From positions 112,001 to 176,000 of the forward strand of contig NZ_NPDS01000005.1 in assembly GCF_002811925.1 (NCBI RefSeq): 64,000 nucleotides of DNA, in the 5' to 3' direction. The notes beneath the pieces were generated by a model that ran no database searches, had not been told where the DNA came from, and saw only the letters and a program-made list of their open reading frames with translations. This stretch comes from Leptospira barantonii. GTDB lineage: Bacteria > Spirochaetota > Leptospiria > Leptospirales > Leptospiraceae. The position numbers and the translations under genes were made by a program. Below, one piece after another: positions 24,497 through 33,125 of this stretch; the stretch's first letter is position 1, and every line of letters starts with the position of its first letter.

Positions 24497-25657
24497 ATGG
24501 AATCGGTATTTTCAATCTCTCAATCCATCCTTCTAACTCTATTTATTCTTTTATTTCCTTGGCTTGCGATCCGTTTGGCTCAAAGGTTTAAAGTTTTGGG
24601 AATCTTAGGCGCAGTATCCCTTTGTTATATCGCGGGAATCGCGCTTGGAAACTTGATTCCAAGTTCATGGATTTCGAAACAGGTTCCGTTGACGATCGCG
24701 GATATAACGATCCCGCTTGCGATTCCGTTGTTATTGAGTTCCACGGATTTTAGAAAAGGTTTCGGCGAAGCCAAACAGGCACTGTTTTCATTCTTCCTTT
24801 CGGCGATTGCCGTTACGATCTCTTCCGCGTTAGCCGGTTATTATTACGCTACCGCACATCCCGAATCCATAAAAATCGCGAGCATGCTTTCGGGAATGTA
24901 TACCGGAGGAACTCCGAACCTAAACGCGATCGGGTTGGCTTTAAACGCGAACAAGGAAACGATCGCGCTCGTAAATACGATCGACGTCGTATTCGGCGGG
25001 CTTTATCTTCTTTTCCTTCTTACGGTTGGAAAAAAATTCTTTTCTTTGTTCTTAAAAAAGGAAGAAGAGAAAAACGTTCCGATCGAACTCGTCGAAACGG
25101 CGCACGAAGAACAAACACCGGCGTGGAAAAGGATCATTCTTCCCAATGGAATCGGATTGTTGTTGGCGACCTTGGGTTTCGGAGTTTCGGTCGCGTTTAC
25201 GTTTTTGATTTTTTCTTCGTTGTATGCGCCTTCCATCCTTCTCGGAATCACCACTTGGGGAATCGGAATCTCGTTTCATTCCAAGGTAAGACAACTCAAA
25301 ACCTACGAGTTCGGAAGTTATCTCATTTTGGTTTTTTCTGTTGCGATCGGATTTCTTGCGGATCTGGAAGAATTGAAAAAAGACTTCGGAACCGTATCGT
25401 TGATTTTAGTTTCGATTCTCTTTGGAGCGATTGGAATTCATCTTATCTTGGGAATTTTATTTAAAATCCCGGTAGATACATGGATCATCACATCGGTCTC
25501 AAGCATCTACGGACCTGCGTTCGTTCCGCCGGTCGTACAAGCGATTCGAAACAAAGGAGTTTTGGTGGTCGGCATTCTAACAGGATTGATCGGCTACGCG
25601 CTTGGAAATTATTTAGGAATCGGAATCCATTCTTTCTTGGTTGGAATCGGAAGTTAA
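24497..25657 (+). CDS. DUF819 (YjcL-like) membrane protein
   Basis: A 386-residue protein with about ten membrane segments. The segment MLSGMYTGGTPNLNAIG is the conserved signature of DUF819, a family with transporter-like inverted-repeat topology. A soluble loop at about residues 185-215 is rich in Glu. AGGA precedes the ATG. Substrate unknown. Confidence 0.8.
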   Translation: MESVFSISQSILLTLFILLFPWLAIRLAQRFKVLGILGAVSLCYIAGIALGNLIPSSWISKQVPLTIADITIPLAIPLLLSSTDFRKGFGEAKQALFSFFLSAIAVTISSALAGYYYATAHPESIKIASMLSGMYTGGTPNLNAIGLALNANKETIALVNTIDVVFGGLYLLFLLTVGKKFFSLFLKKEEEKNVPIELVETAHEEQTPAWKRIILPNGIGLLLATLGFGVSVAFTFLIFSSLYAPSILLGITTWGIGISFHSKVRQLKTYEFGSYLILVFSVAIGFLADLEELKKDFGTVSLILVSILFGAIGIHLILGILFKIPVDTWIITSVSSIYGPAFVPPVVQAIRNKGVLVVGILTGLIGYALGNYLGIGIHSFLVGIGS

Positions 25658-25703
25658 GAAAGTTTAGAAGTCAGAAATCGAATTTAGATTTTAAGATTAG
25701 AAT

Positions 25704-26339
25704 TTAAGATTTTGTTTCACAAGTCGGATCGAAATTCAAAAGCAGATTCTTAAAAAAAGAATTCAACACTTCTCTACCTCGAACTTGAAGATTTCTTTTT
25801 TCGGGAGATATGTCCGCTTGAATTTGTAAACCGTCGAACACCGCGAGAATGGTTCTTGCGATCAGAATCGGAGACATGGAACTCACGATACTTCCCGCAT
25901 CTTGACCTTCTTGAATCGTCTTGGCAAAAACGGTTTCCAGAGAATCGTAAAAGGCAACGATTTCATTTTCCATACTTCCACCGCTCGAAGTCGCTTCCGC
26001 AAACAAACGCGGAGAACAATTTCCCTCGATGGTCAGCCGTTTCGCAAGACGTTCCAGATATTCCTTCATTCTTAGATGAGGCGGAAGAGAAACAACTTCC
26101 GGATCTTGAAAACCGAATCGATCCAGATTCAAAAATTCTCGGATCAGAGTATCACGGATTTCTTCCTTACTTTCAAAGTGAAAGTAGATTCCGCCCTTGG
26201 TCAAACCCGCGGTTTCGGCGATATCTTGAACCGAAGTCTTTTCAAAACCCTTCGAAAAAAAACAACGCATCGCCGCGGATAAAATCGATTCTCTGCGAAC
26301 GTCTTCGGGTAATTTTTTCCATCCGAGGGTTTTGGACAT
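25704..26339 (-). CDS. TetR-family regulator beside an Old Yellow Enzyme gene
   Basis: A 211-residue regulator. The HTH at about residues 15-60 reads SVQDIAETAGLTKGGIYFHF followed by ESKEEI. The C-terminal domain is of the TetR_C type with conserved ARTILAVFDGLQIQ. Divergent from a flavin reductase gene; the 160-base gap carries two TACC-N4-GGTA boxes around a TTGACA. This arrangement is like NemR-NemA, so it probably represses the reductase in the absence of its inducer. Confidence 0.9.
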   Translation of the reverse strand: MSKTLGWKKLPEDVRRESILSAAMRCFFSKGFEKTSVQDIAETAGLTKGGIYFHFESKEEIRDTLIREFLNLDRFGFQDPEVVSLPPHLRMKEYLERLAKRLTIEGNCSPRLFAEATSSGGSMENEIVAFYDSLETVFAKTIQEGQDAGSIVSSMSPILIARTILAVFDGLQIQADISPEKRNLQVRGREVLNSFFKNLLLNFDPTCETKS

Positions 26340-26411
26340 GGCGAAATTCTCCCTTTCATTCTCAAAGTCGTTCTCTCGCAGTCAAACGAATTCATTCTTT
26401 GAGTTAAAAAT

Positions 26412-26430
26412 AAATACCAACTGGTAGGAA
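26412..26430. promoter_or_regulatory. TetR operator candidate 1
   Basis: AAATACC-AACT-GGTAGGAA, lying 8 bases before the TTGACA box of the flavin reductase gene. Same flanks and core as candidate 2. Confidence 0.65.
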
Positions 26431-26437
26431 TTAAAAT

Positions 26438-26443
26438 TTGACA
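26438..26443 (+). promoter_or_regulatory. -35 box between the two operators
   Basis: TTGACA on the plus strand. The -10 region would fall at about 26457-26466, inside operator candidate 2, although no good TATAAT match is present. Confidence 0.5.
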
Positions 26444-26456
26444 AAATTCTTTCAAT

Positions 26457-26475
26457 AAATACCGATGGGTAGGAA
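26457..26475. promoter_or_regulatory. TetR operator candidate 2
   Basis: AAATACC-GATG-GGTAGGAA, 45 bp centre to centre from candidate 1 and about 25 bases before the start codon of the reductase gene. Confidence 0.65.
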
Positions 26476-26500
26476 AGGAATTTCCAAACGGAGAATGTAC

Positions 26501-27760
26501 ATGTCAAAATCCGCCTCCCCCCTATCTCAATCCCTCAAATTGCCAAACGGACAAGTTCTGCTAAATAGAATCGCAAAAGCGTCCATGGAAGAAAGTCTCG
26601 CAGACGATCGTTTCCTCCCCGGAAAAGATATGATCGGTTTATACCGACGCTGGGGACAAGGCGGAGCGGGTTTGCTTTTGACCGGAAACGCGATGGTCGA
26701 TCCGAACGCGTTGACCGGACCGGGAAACGTGATCGTTCGAGATCAGGGAAATTTGGATTCGTTCAAACGTTGGGCCGAAGCCGGAAAATCGGGCGGTTCC
26801 AAAATGTGGATGCAGATCAATCATCCCGGAAGACAGGTCTTCAGTTTTGTTTCGGAAACTCCCGTCGCTCCTTCCGCAGTTAAGGTTCATATTCCGGGAA
26901 GAATGTTCGAAAAAGTTTTCGGAACTCCACGCGCTCTCACCGAAGATGAAATCAAAAAAATCATAGATCGTTTTATACAAGCCGCGGTTGTCGCGGAAAA
27001 ATCAGGCTTCGACGGCGTGGAAGTTCACGCGGCTCACGGTTATCTTTTGAATCAATTTCTTTCTCCTTTGACCAATCTTCGAAAGGATCAGTGGGGAGGT
27101 TCTTTGGAAAACAGAGCGCGAATTCTTCTCGAAGTGGTGAACGGAATCAGAGCTTACACAAAAAAAGAATTCGGTCTGGGAGTTAAGTTGAACTCCGCGG
27201 ATTTTCAAGGCGGCGGTTTCGCGGAAGAAGACGCGATCCAAGTGATTCGAATGTTAAATAAATCTAAATTAGATCTTCTTGAAATATCGGGAGGAAACTA
27301 CGAATCCCCCGCGATGCAAGGCGGAGAATCCAACGGAACCAAAAAACGGGAAGCCTACTTTTTGGATTTCGCAAAAAAAGCAAGAGCCGTCGCCGAAATG
27401 CCTTTGATGTCCACGGGTGGATTCCGTTCCAAAAACGTAATGGAAGACGCGATCTCTTCCGGCGCGATCGACTTGGTGGGAATTGCCGCTCCATTCGCGT
27501 TCGAACCCGATTGCGCTTCCAAAATTATTTCCGGAGATCTGGATAAGCTTGAAGTGAATATTCCGAGCCTTTCCAATCCCGCTTTCAACTCGCTTTCTAA
27601 GATGTCCGCGATTCGTTTTCAGTTTAAAAGACTCGGAAACGGAAAAGAACCGAGAATTCCAAGATCCTTAGTCGGAAACCTCATTCTGGATCAGATCCGA
27701 GGAAGAAGAAACGCGAAGAAATACAAAAAGTTTCTGACAAAATTCGGAATTACGAACTAA
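26501..27760 (+). CDS. NADH:flavin oxidoreductase (OYE-like, YqjM/dienoyl-CoA reductase subgroup)
   Basis: About 419 residues from the ATG at 26501, chosen because GGAG lies seven bases upstream; the first ATG of the frame (26465) is inside the operator. FMN/TIM-barrel features are QINHPGRQ, VEVHAAHGYLLNQFLSP with the His-x-x-His substrate pair of the YqjM type, RDQWGGSLENRAR-like KDQWGGSLENRAR, and a C-terminal glycine-rich phosphate site. A C-terminal tail of about 60 residues extends past the barrel. Followed by a strong terminator. Confidence 0.85.
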   Translation: MSKSASPLSQSLKLPNGQVLLNRIAKASMEESLADDRFLPGKDMIGLYRRWGQGGAGLLLTGNAMVDPNALTGPGNVIVRDQGNLDSFKRWAEAGKSGGSKMWMQINHPGRQVFSFVSETPVAPSAVKVHIPGRMFEKVFGTPRALTEDEIKKIIDRFIQAAVVAEKSGFDGVEVHAAHGYLLNQFLSPLTNLRKDQWGGSLENRARILLEVVNGIRAYTKKEFGLGVKLNSADFQGGGFAEEDAIQVIRMLNKSKLDLLEISGGNYESPAMQGGESNGTKKREAYFLDFAKKARAVAEMPLMSTGGFRSKNVMEDAISSGAIDLVGIAAPFAFEPDCASKIISGDLDKLEVNIPSLSNPAFNSLSKMSAIRFQFKRLGNGKEPRIPRSLVGNLILDQIRGRRNAKKYKKFLTKFGITN

Positions 27761-27782
27761 AACCAAACACTTACTCTCTGGA

Positions 27783-27828
27783 GAATGGTGATTCGATGTT
27801 CTTTACATCGTTCACCATTCTTTTTTTT
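27783..27828 (+). terminator. Rho-independent terminator of the flavin reductase gene
   Basis: The stem GAATGGTGA...CGATG pairs with CATCG...TCACCATTC and is followed by eight T. Confidence 0.88.
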
Positions 27829-27886
27829 GTCCGTTGTCGGTCGCAATTGGCTCGTCACTCTTAAATATAATATTTTTAGAATATTC

Positions 27887-28858
27887 TTATTTTTGAATAA
27901 CCTGGATCAATCGATCGGGATAATCGCTAATAATTCCATCCACTCCCGCTTCGATCAATCGTTTCATTTCTTCCGAATCGTTTACGGTCCAGGGAATCAC
28001 GGAAATTTTTTTGGAATGAACTTCCTGCACGAATTCTTTCGTTACGTATAGGAAATAAGGAGAAATGATATCCGCCTTTACTTCCAAGGTTTTTTCGAGA
28101 GCGTTTTGACGCGTTCCGTTTCCGAATCCGAGTTTCATCATCGCACCTTGAAAATACGTTAAGGAAAAAAGTGCGCTCGTCTTAATCTTCGGATTTTTTT
28201 CTTTTACGATCGGCAACGCCGGAACGTAAAACGATTGAATCGTAGTTCGCTCGACGACCTTCGCTTTTTCAACCGCTTGTACCAATAAACTTACGTGATC
28301 CCTTACTTTGTCCGCGGGAAGGTTTGCCTTATCGTCGTTTGGAAACTTCGTTTCAATGTTGAATCTCAACCTAGGTTGTTTCGGATTTTTCCTTTCCAAA
28401 TCGGCGACGAGCGTAAAAAATTCTTCGATCGTGATCAGCTCCGTGCCTGGAACGGGAACCTGTTCCGGATACTTCGGATTTTTTTTGGTTCCACAATCGA
28501 GTTGTTTCAATTCCGCCAAGGTAAGTTCGTATAAGGAAGTCGACGTGATTTGAGTTCCGTCTTTCTTTTGGCAGATCGTAGGATTGGTTTCGGAATCGTG
28601 ATGAATTACGATTTTACGATCTTTTGTCAAAACGGTATCCAACTCCAATGTGGTCATCCCGTATCGAACGGCTTCTTCAAACGCGGGCCAAGTATTCTCA
28701 GGTTTTAAACCCCTTGCTCCTCGATGACCTTGCAAATCCAAACTTCCATCCAAGGGTTTGTTTACGATCGGCGCGCTGGAACACGAATGAACCGCGATAC
28801 AAAAAACGAATAAGAACGTTGTCTCTAAAAGAAATCTAACTTTGAATTTTGAACTCAT
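27887..28858 (-). CDS. Glycerophosphodiester phosphodiesterase lipoprotein
   Basis: A 323-residue GDPD-fold TIM barrel. A signal peptide ends AVHSC. Catalytic features are GHRGARG (first His), ELDT (metal Glu/Asp) and VIHHDSE (second His). Hydrolyses glycerophosphodiesters to glycerol 3-phosphate and an alcohol, probably in the periplasm. A GlpT/UhpT-type transporter is encoded at 61.9-63.3 kb. Equivalent to GlpQ in function; the symbol is not assigned because several GDPDs can coexist. Confidence 0.85.
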   Translation of the reverse strand: MSSKFKVRFLLETTFLFVFCIAVHSCSSAPIVNKPLDGSLDLQGHRGARGLKPENTWPAFEEAVRYGMTTLELDTVLTKDRKIVIHHDSETNPTICQKKDGTQITSTSLYELTLAELKQLDCGTKKNPKYPEQVPVPGTELITIEEFFTLVADLERKNPKQPRLRFNIETKFPNDDKANLPADKVRDHVSLLVQAVEKAKVVERTTIQSFYVPALPIVKEKNPKIKTSALFSLTYFQGAMMKLGFGNGTRQNALEKTLEVKADIISPYFLYVTKEFVQEVHSKKISVIPWTVNDSEEMKRLIEAGVDGIISDYPDRLIQVIQK

Positions 28859-29170
28859 CTTAACGCAGAATACTTTTTACTTTCGGATTGCGGAAAAGCT
28901 TTTTTTATAAATTCCTTCTACATTACTTGACAAACAAAAGAACAAATGCTTTTTTTAATATAGATTCCGAGTCTTCTTCGGAATCTTCTCTTGAACGGTT
29001 TTGTGTTTCGCAAAACACCCACCTCGATCGACGCGATTCATTCGCAAGATCGACCTCAGTTTCAAATCCCAAAAGGTTAAACTAACATTCAAGAACTCGT
29101 TTGAATCGATCGATCGGATCGTTACAATTCGATTTCACCAAACATCAATTTTACGAACACGGAGAATTCT
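28859..29170. other. Intergenic region between GDPD and GlcG-like genes
   Basis: 312 bases. A hairpin-forming GATTCCGA (28963-28970) / TCGGAATC (28978-28985) follows an A/T-rich stretch. No gene recognised. It must hold divergent promoters. Confidence 0.35.
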
Positions 29171-29668
29171 ATGTACACAAGATTGTGGATCGTCGCGGCG
29201 GTTTGTATCTTTCTGATAAACCCAAGGAGTGTTATGAGTCAAAGTCAACCGGTCTTCCCGGATTACGGAAACCCGATCCGTTTGGATCTGGCAAAGAAGA
29301 TCGTTCTCAAAGCGCAAGCGGAAGCAAAGAAGAACGGATGGAAGATGGTGATCTCCGTAGTAGATTCCGGGGGAAACTTGATTCTTTTGGAAAGAATGGA
29401 CGGAGCTCAATTCGGTTCCATCGACATTTCGCAGGGAAAAGCGAAATGTGCGAACAACTTCCGAAGACCGACTAAGGCGATGGAAGATTCCGTTGCGGCC
29501 GGAGGAATGGGACTCAGAATCCTCGGACTTCCCGGAGTATATCCTCTGGAAGGTGGAGAATTGATTTTAATCGACGGAAAGATCGCGGGAGCGATCGGAG
29601 TTTCCGGCGGAACTTCGGCTCAAGACGGACAAGTCGCACGAAACGGCTTGGAAGCTCTGAAAGAATAA
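29171..29668 (+). CDS. GlcG/HbpS-family exported protein
   Basis: A 165-residue protein with an N-terminal signal peptide (about residues 1-23, cleavage near SVMSQS). Family motifs are MVISVVDSGGNLILLERMDG and IAGAIGVSGGTSAQDGQVA, diagnostic of the GlcG/HbpS (DUF336) fold. HbpS binds haem in Streptomyces; here function is unknown and export suggests periplasmic. ATG with GGAGAA upstream. Confidence 0.85.
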   Translation: MYTRLWIVAAVCIFLINPRSVMSQSQPVFPDYGNPIRLDLAKKIVLKAQAEAKKNGWKMVISVVDSGGNLILLERMDGAQFGSIDISQGKAKCANNFRRPTKAMEDSVAAGGMGLRILGLPGVYPLEGGELILIDGKIAGAIGVSGGTSAQDGQVARNGLEALKE

Positions 29669-29738
29669 TTTAAACCGACTTCGCTTAACAAAACCAGGAA
29701 CGGTTTCGATTTTGGATTTTGTTAAGCGGAAGTTCGTA

Positions 29739-30146
29739 TCAGAGATGTCGTATCTCTGCAGGTTGTTCTCTCCAGTTGTTATGAAGACCGTCCGCATACC
29801 AAAGAGGCGCGGTAACCAAGTCCGAAATTTCCAAATCGTTCAAGGTCGCCAAACTAACGCTCACAAAACTACCGCCGATTTCCTCGATATAACCTTCGGT
29901 AAACGTTCTCACACCGCAATTCTTACAGAATTTGTGGGTCGCACTTTTCGTTCCGAATTGATAACTTCCCAGTTCATCTTTTCCGGTAATCAATCGAAAG
30001 GCTTCCGGTTTTACCGTAGCGCTCCAATTTCTTACTTTGGAACAAAAGGAACAATTACATTTCCCCGTTCCTTGAGAAAGATCCAAATCGACCTCGTAAC
30101 TTACTTTACCGCAATGACAACTTCCGGTATATTTTTTCAAAGACAT
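29739..30146 (-). CDS. GFA-family (glutathione-dependent formaldehyde-activating) zinc protein
   Basis: A 135-residue protein with the GFA/CENP-V zinc pattern: [19 protein letters not shown] and KFCKNCGV. Family members bind S-hydroxymethylglutathione or have unknown roles. The start is ATG at 30146, with GGAAG six bases upstream; 12 extra residues from an earlier codon are not family-like. Divergent from an AraC gene. Confidence 0.85.
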   Translation of the reverse strand: MSLKKYTGSCHCGKVSYEVDLDLSQGTGKCNCSFCSKVRNWSATVKPEAFRLITGKDELGSYQFGTKSATHKFCKNCGVRTFTEGYIEEIGGSFVSVSLATLNDLEISDLVTAPLWYADGLHNNWREQPAEIRHL

Positions 30147-30281
30147 ATTCAACTTCCTGAATGATATGAATTTTGTTTCCAAAAATCGGATCGTCTAAAT
30201 CCTAACGAATTCCGTTTGAAAGAATTTCCGATCAAAAAGGAATTCATTGAAAAAAGTATATCATAAGAAAGTTGCCAAAAT

Positions 30282-31115
30282 ATGTCATATATTCTCAAAA
30301 AAGTTATGAATGAAAAAAAAGACAAACCAAGAGGAGTATTAAAGAATACGAATACCCAAATTCACTCGGAACACGCGCGTTATCTCCCGAGTGAACGTCT
30401 TCAATCTTTGATCGAACATCACTGGACGGTTCGTTGGGATCTGAGAGGAAAAGAACCGTATCTTGCGCAAACCCTCCCGCATCCGAGCATACATATCGTT
30501 TTTGAAAAAGGCCAATCCAGAATCCAAGGAATCATCGAAGGAAAATTCTCCCATCTTCTCGAAGACGAGGGTTTTGTCTGGGGAATCAAATTCAAACCCG
30601 GAGCGTTCTATCCGTTTTTTCAAAAACCAATTCGCACCCTTACCAATCGTTCCATACCGATCGAATCCGTTTTCTCGGTGGACGTTTCCAAACTTGAACA
30701 TTCCATTCTCAGCGCGAAAGATAACGACCAAAGGATCGAAATCACTGAGTCGATTCTGTTCGAAAGACTTCCTGAAATCGACACGAACATACCTTGGATT
30801 CAAGAAGTGGTTCAACTCATTCTGGATCAAAAAGAAATTCTACGCGCGGAAGACGTAGCTCAAAAAGTCGGAGTGAACCTGAGAACGTTACAACGTCTGT
30901 TCAGTCGTTACGTGGGGGTCACACCGAAGTGGGTGATTCAAAGATACAGATTGCACGAGGCCGCGGAACGATTGGAAAACGGGGAGAATGTGGACGGTAG
31001 CGGACTTGCGCTCGACTTGGGTTATTTCGATCAGGCGCATTTTATCAAGGACTTCAAGTCCATGATCGGAATCTCTCCCGAAAAATATTCAAAAAATCTA
31101 AAGTTTAAGAATTAG
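30282..31115 (+). CDS. AraC-family regulator with DUF6597 N-terminal domain
   Basis: A 277-residue protein. Residues about 25-160 show the DUF6597 layout (LPHPSIHIVFEKG, FVWGIKFKPGAFYPF). The C-terminal HTH_18 domain (190-270) has AEDVAQKVGVNLRTLQRLF and LDLGYFDQAHFIKDFK. The start is uncertain: ATG at 30282 lacks a clear ribosome site, and a second ATG is at 30306. Divergent from the GFA gene and overlaps the tail of the PQQ-like gene by 11 bases. Confidence 0.82.
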   Translation: MSYILKKVMNEKKDKPRGVLKNTNTQIHSEHARYLPSERLQSLIEHHWTVRWDLRGKEPYLAQTLPHPSIHIVFEKGQSRIQGIIEGKFSHLLEDEGFVWGIKFKPGAFYPFFQKPIRTLTNRSIPIESVFSVDVSKLEHSILSAKDNDQRIEITESILFERLPEIDTNIPWIQEVVQLILDQKEILRAEDVAQKVGVNLRTLQRLFSRYVGVTPKWVIQRYRLHEAAERLENGENVDGSGLALDLGYFDQAHFIKDFKSMIGISPEKYSKNLKFKN

Positions 31116-32859
31116 AATCCTTCGCAAGATCGATCTTCATTAGGGAAGAATTATATACGAAAGTGAGATACGCGTCGAAACAGATATTGAATCCGTCCAT
31201 GGTTCGCAACAAGATTTGTTTTTTCAATTCTCCGTTCGGTCCTAAAACGGTAAGGCGAAACTGATTTTCGGACCCGTAACCGTCGTGTATGGATTCGACG
31301 ATCGCGATATTTTTTCCGTCGAATGTGAAAAAATTTTTGAGAGGATTTTGAATCGGATATTCGGATACGAATTCTCCGTTTCGTTTTAGAATCGTTACGT
31401 GTCGATAATCCTCCGCGAATACGATCCGATCCTCGACAACAAGGGAAGGGAAAATCGGATTGGTGCTTTTGTGAGGTCCCAAAATATCCGTGCTGGTTTT
31501 ATCGTATGTTTTGAGAATATCAAATTCCAAGTTCGTAATATACGATTTATCGTAACCGAAACAAAAAAGATAACCTTCCTCAAAGACCAACGGCGGAGAA
31601 TTTAAAAAATGAATGAGTTCGACTCCGCTTTCCTTTTTGTCCTTAAATTCGATCCGCCTTTTTCTCTGCGGGTTTTCGATCTTCGCATAATAATAGAATA
31701 GATTCAGATATTCGTCTATAAAAACCGGATGAGCAGAGGATTTCCAATACGCCTTGAGTTTGCGTTCGGAATCGAAAACACAAATTCCTTTCAACGCGAA
31801 GAAGACCGAATTCCCTTCTCCGTCAAAAAGAACCTTCCCCGAAAAAATTTCGAGACCGGGCAGATCCAAGGTCCATAGTTCTTTTTGTTCCAGCAGATCG
31901 TATGCGACGACCGATTTGTTTTTTGGGAAATACAATACGTGGTTCAAAATCGTAACTTCGAAATTATGAACGGTTCTACATTCCGAAAAATCCCTTTCTC
32001 GGGTCGGATCGACTTCGTAGCAGGAAAGTTGCAGAGAAAATTCTCCCGCTTTATTTCCGTTTAAATCGTGAATCAGAAGAACGTCCGGACGATCCAAAAG
32101 CGAAAACGAAGTTTCTTGAACTCCGTGAAAGGAACACAGATAACCGGACTTCCAAAATAGGATCGGAATCTTAGGTCCGGTTTTGAACGGAGGAAGAACT
32201 TTCGTTTTCCATAATATACTTCCGTCCCCGACGTCGATCCCGGATAAAAAATTCTCGCCTTCCTTATTTTCGGTCCAAAGAACGATTTTATCCGAGTCGA
32301 TGCTACAACTTTCGATCGTTTTCGTTTCTTCCGGAAGTGTTAGAAGAGCGACCGCGCCTTGGTGAAATCCTTTTTCAAAAATTCCCTTGTGTTCTTTCGG
32401 GAAATTTTCGGAAAACCATTTCTCCAACCAGTATTTAATCGAGGAATCAAGATTCGTCGATTTTTGAATATACAGATTTTTTAATGTTTCTCTTTCTCTA
32501 AGTTCTATCTTTTGAAGACAGGAGACCGCGAAGTCGTAGGGAAGAATCCGATTTTCATCGAATCGGACTTCCAGAAGTTTGGCAAGAGTCGGATCCTGAA
32601 CCAGATCCTTTTCCTTTCCTTCCAAGAGCTTCGCTTCTTGAACGTAAAACTCTGGATAAGTCGATCTCGGATCGCCCGTTCCCCTACTCTGAATCACCCA
32701 AAATTCTCCGCAGGTTTTGCATCGGTAAATATCGGGAAAAACCTGGGTGGAATGTTCCACGATGTCCCGGATCGGAAAATCGTAGGAATACCGATCCTCC
32801 GTCAAGGTCACCCTTCGGAAAAAAGTTTTTTCACCGTTTTTACAGAACAAACAACTCAT
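31105..32859 (-). CDS. Zinc-ribbon protein with PQQ-like beta-propeller repeats
   Basis: A 584-residue protein with no signal peptide. Residues 1-52 hold two CxxC pairs (C3/C6 and C47/C50), a likely zinc ribbon. From about residue 150 onward, repeated strands such as GDGSILWKTKV, VVAYDLLEQKELWTL and ICVFDSERKLKAYW fit PQQ-type propeller blades. No catalytic residues could be assigned. Single gene, convergent with araC. Function unknown. Confidence 0.68.
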   Translation of the reverse strand: MSCLFCKNGEKTFFRRVTLTEDRYSYDFPIRDIVEHSTQVFPDIYRCKTCGEFWVIQSRGTGDPRSTYPEFYVQEAKLLEGKEKDLVQDPTLAKLLEVRFDENRILPYDFAVSCLQKIELRERETLKNLYIQKSTNLDSSIKYWLEKWFSENFPKEHKGIFEKGFHQGAVALLTLPEETKTIESCSIDSDKIVLWTENKEGENFLSGIDVGDGSILWKTKVLPPFKTGPKIPILFWKSGYLCSFHGVQETSFSLLDRPDVLLIHDLNGNKAGEFSLQLSCYEVDPTRERDFSECRTVHNFEVTILNHVLYFPKNKSVVAYDLLEQKELWTLDLPGLEIFSGKVLFDGEGNSVFFALKGICVFDSERKLKAYWKSSAHPVFIDEYLNLFYYYAKIENPQRKRRIEFKDKKESGVELIHFLNSPPLVFEEGYLFCFGYDKSYITNLEFDILKTYDKTSTDILGPHKSTNPIFPSLVVEDRIVFAEDYRHVTILKRNGEFVSEYPIQNPLKNFFTFDGKNIAIVESIHDGYGSENQFRLTVLGPNGELKKQILLRTMDGFNICFDAYLTFVYNSSLMKIDLAKDSNS

Positions 32860-33125
32860 AATTTTCTACAATTGGACTTAAAAACACATTCTTTGCAAAG
32901 AATTAATCAAATCCGAGAATTCGCTTTAATGAGATAAATGTTAAACCGATCCGATTCACGAAATTTCCGATCGGAAATAATCCTTATTTTATCTTTAAGA
33001 TTTCCTTTTTAAGATTCTGTGGTATCGTTTTTTCTCTGTAATCCGTTTTAAATCGGTGAGGAAAAGCCTCTTCCCATCTTCTTCCATCACCTAAGTATAA
33101 ACGATAGGCTTGAAAGTGGTTCATT

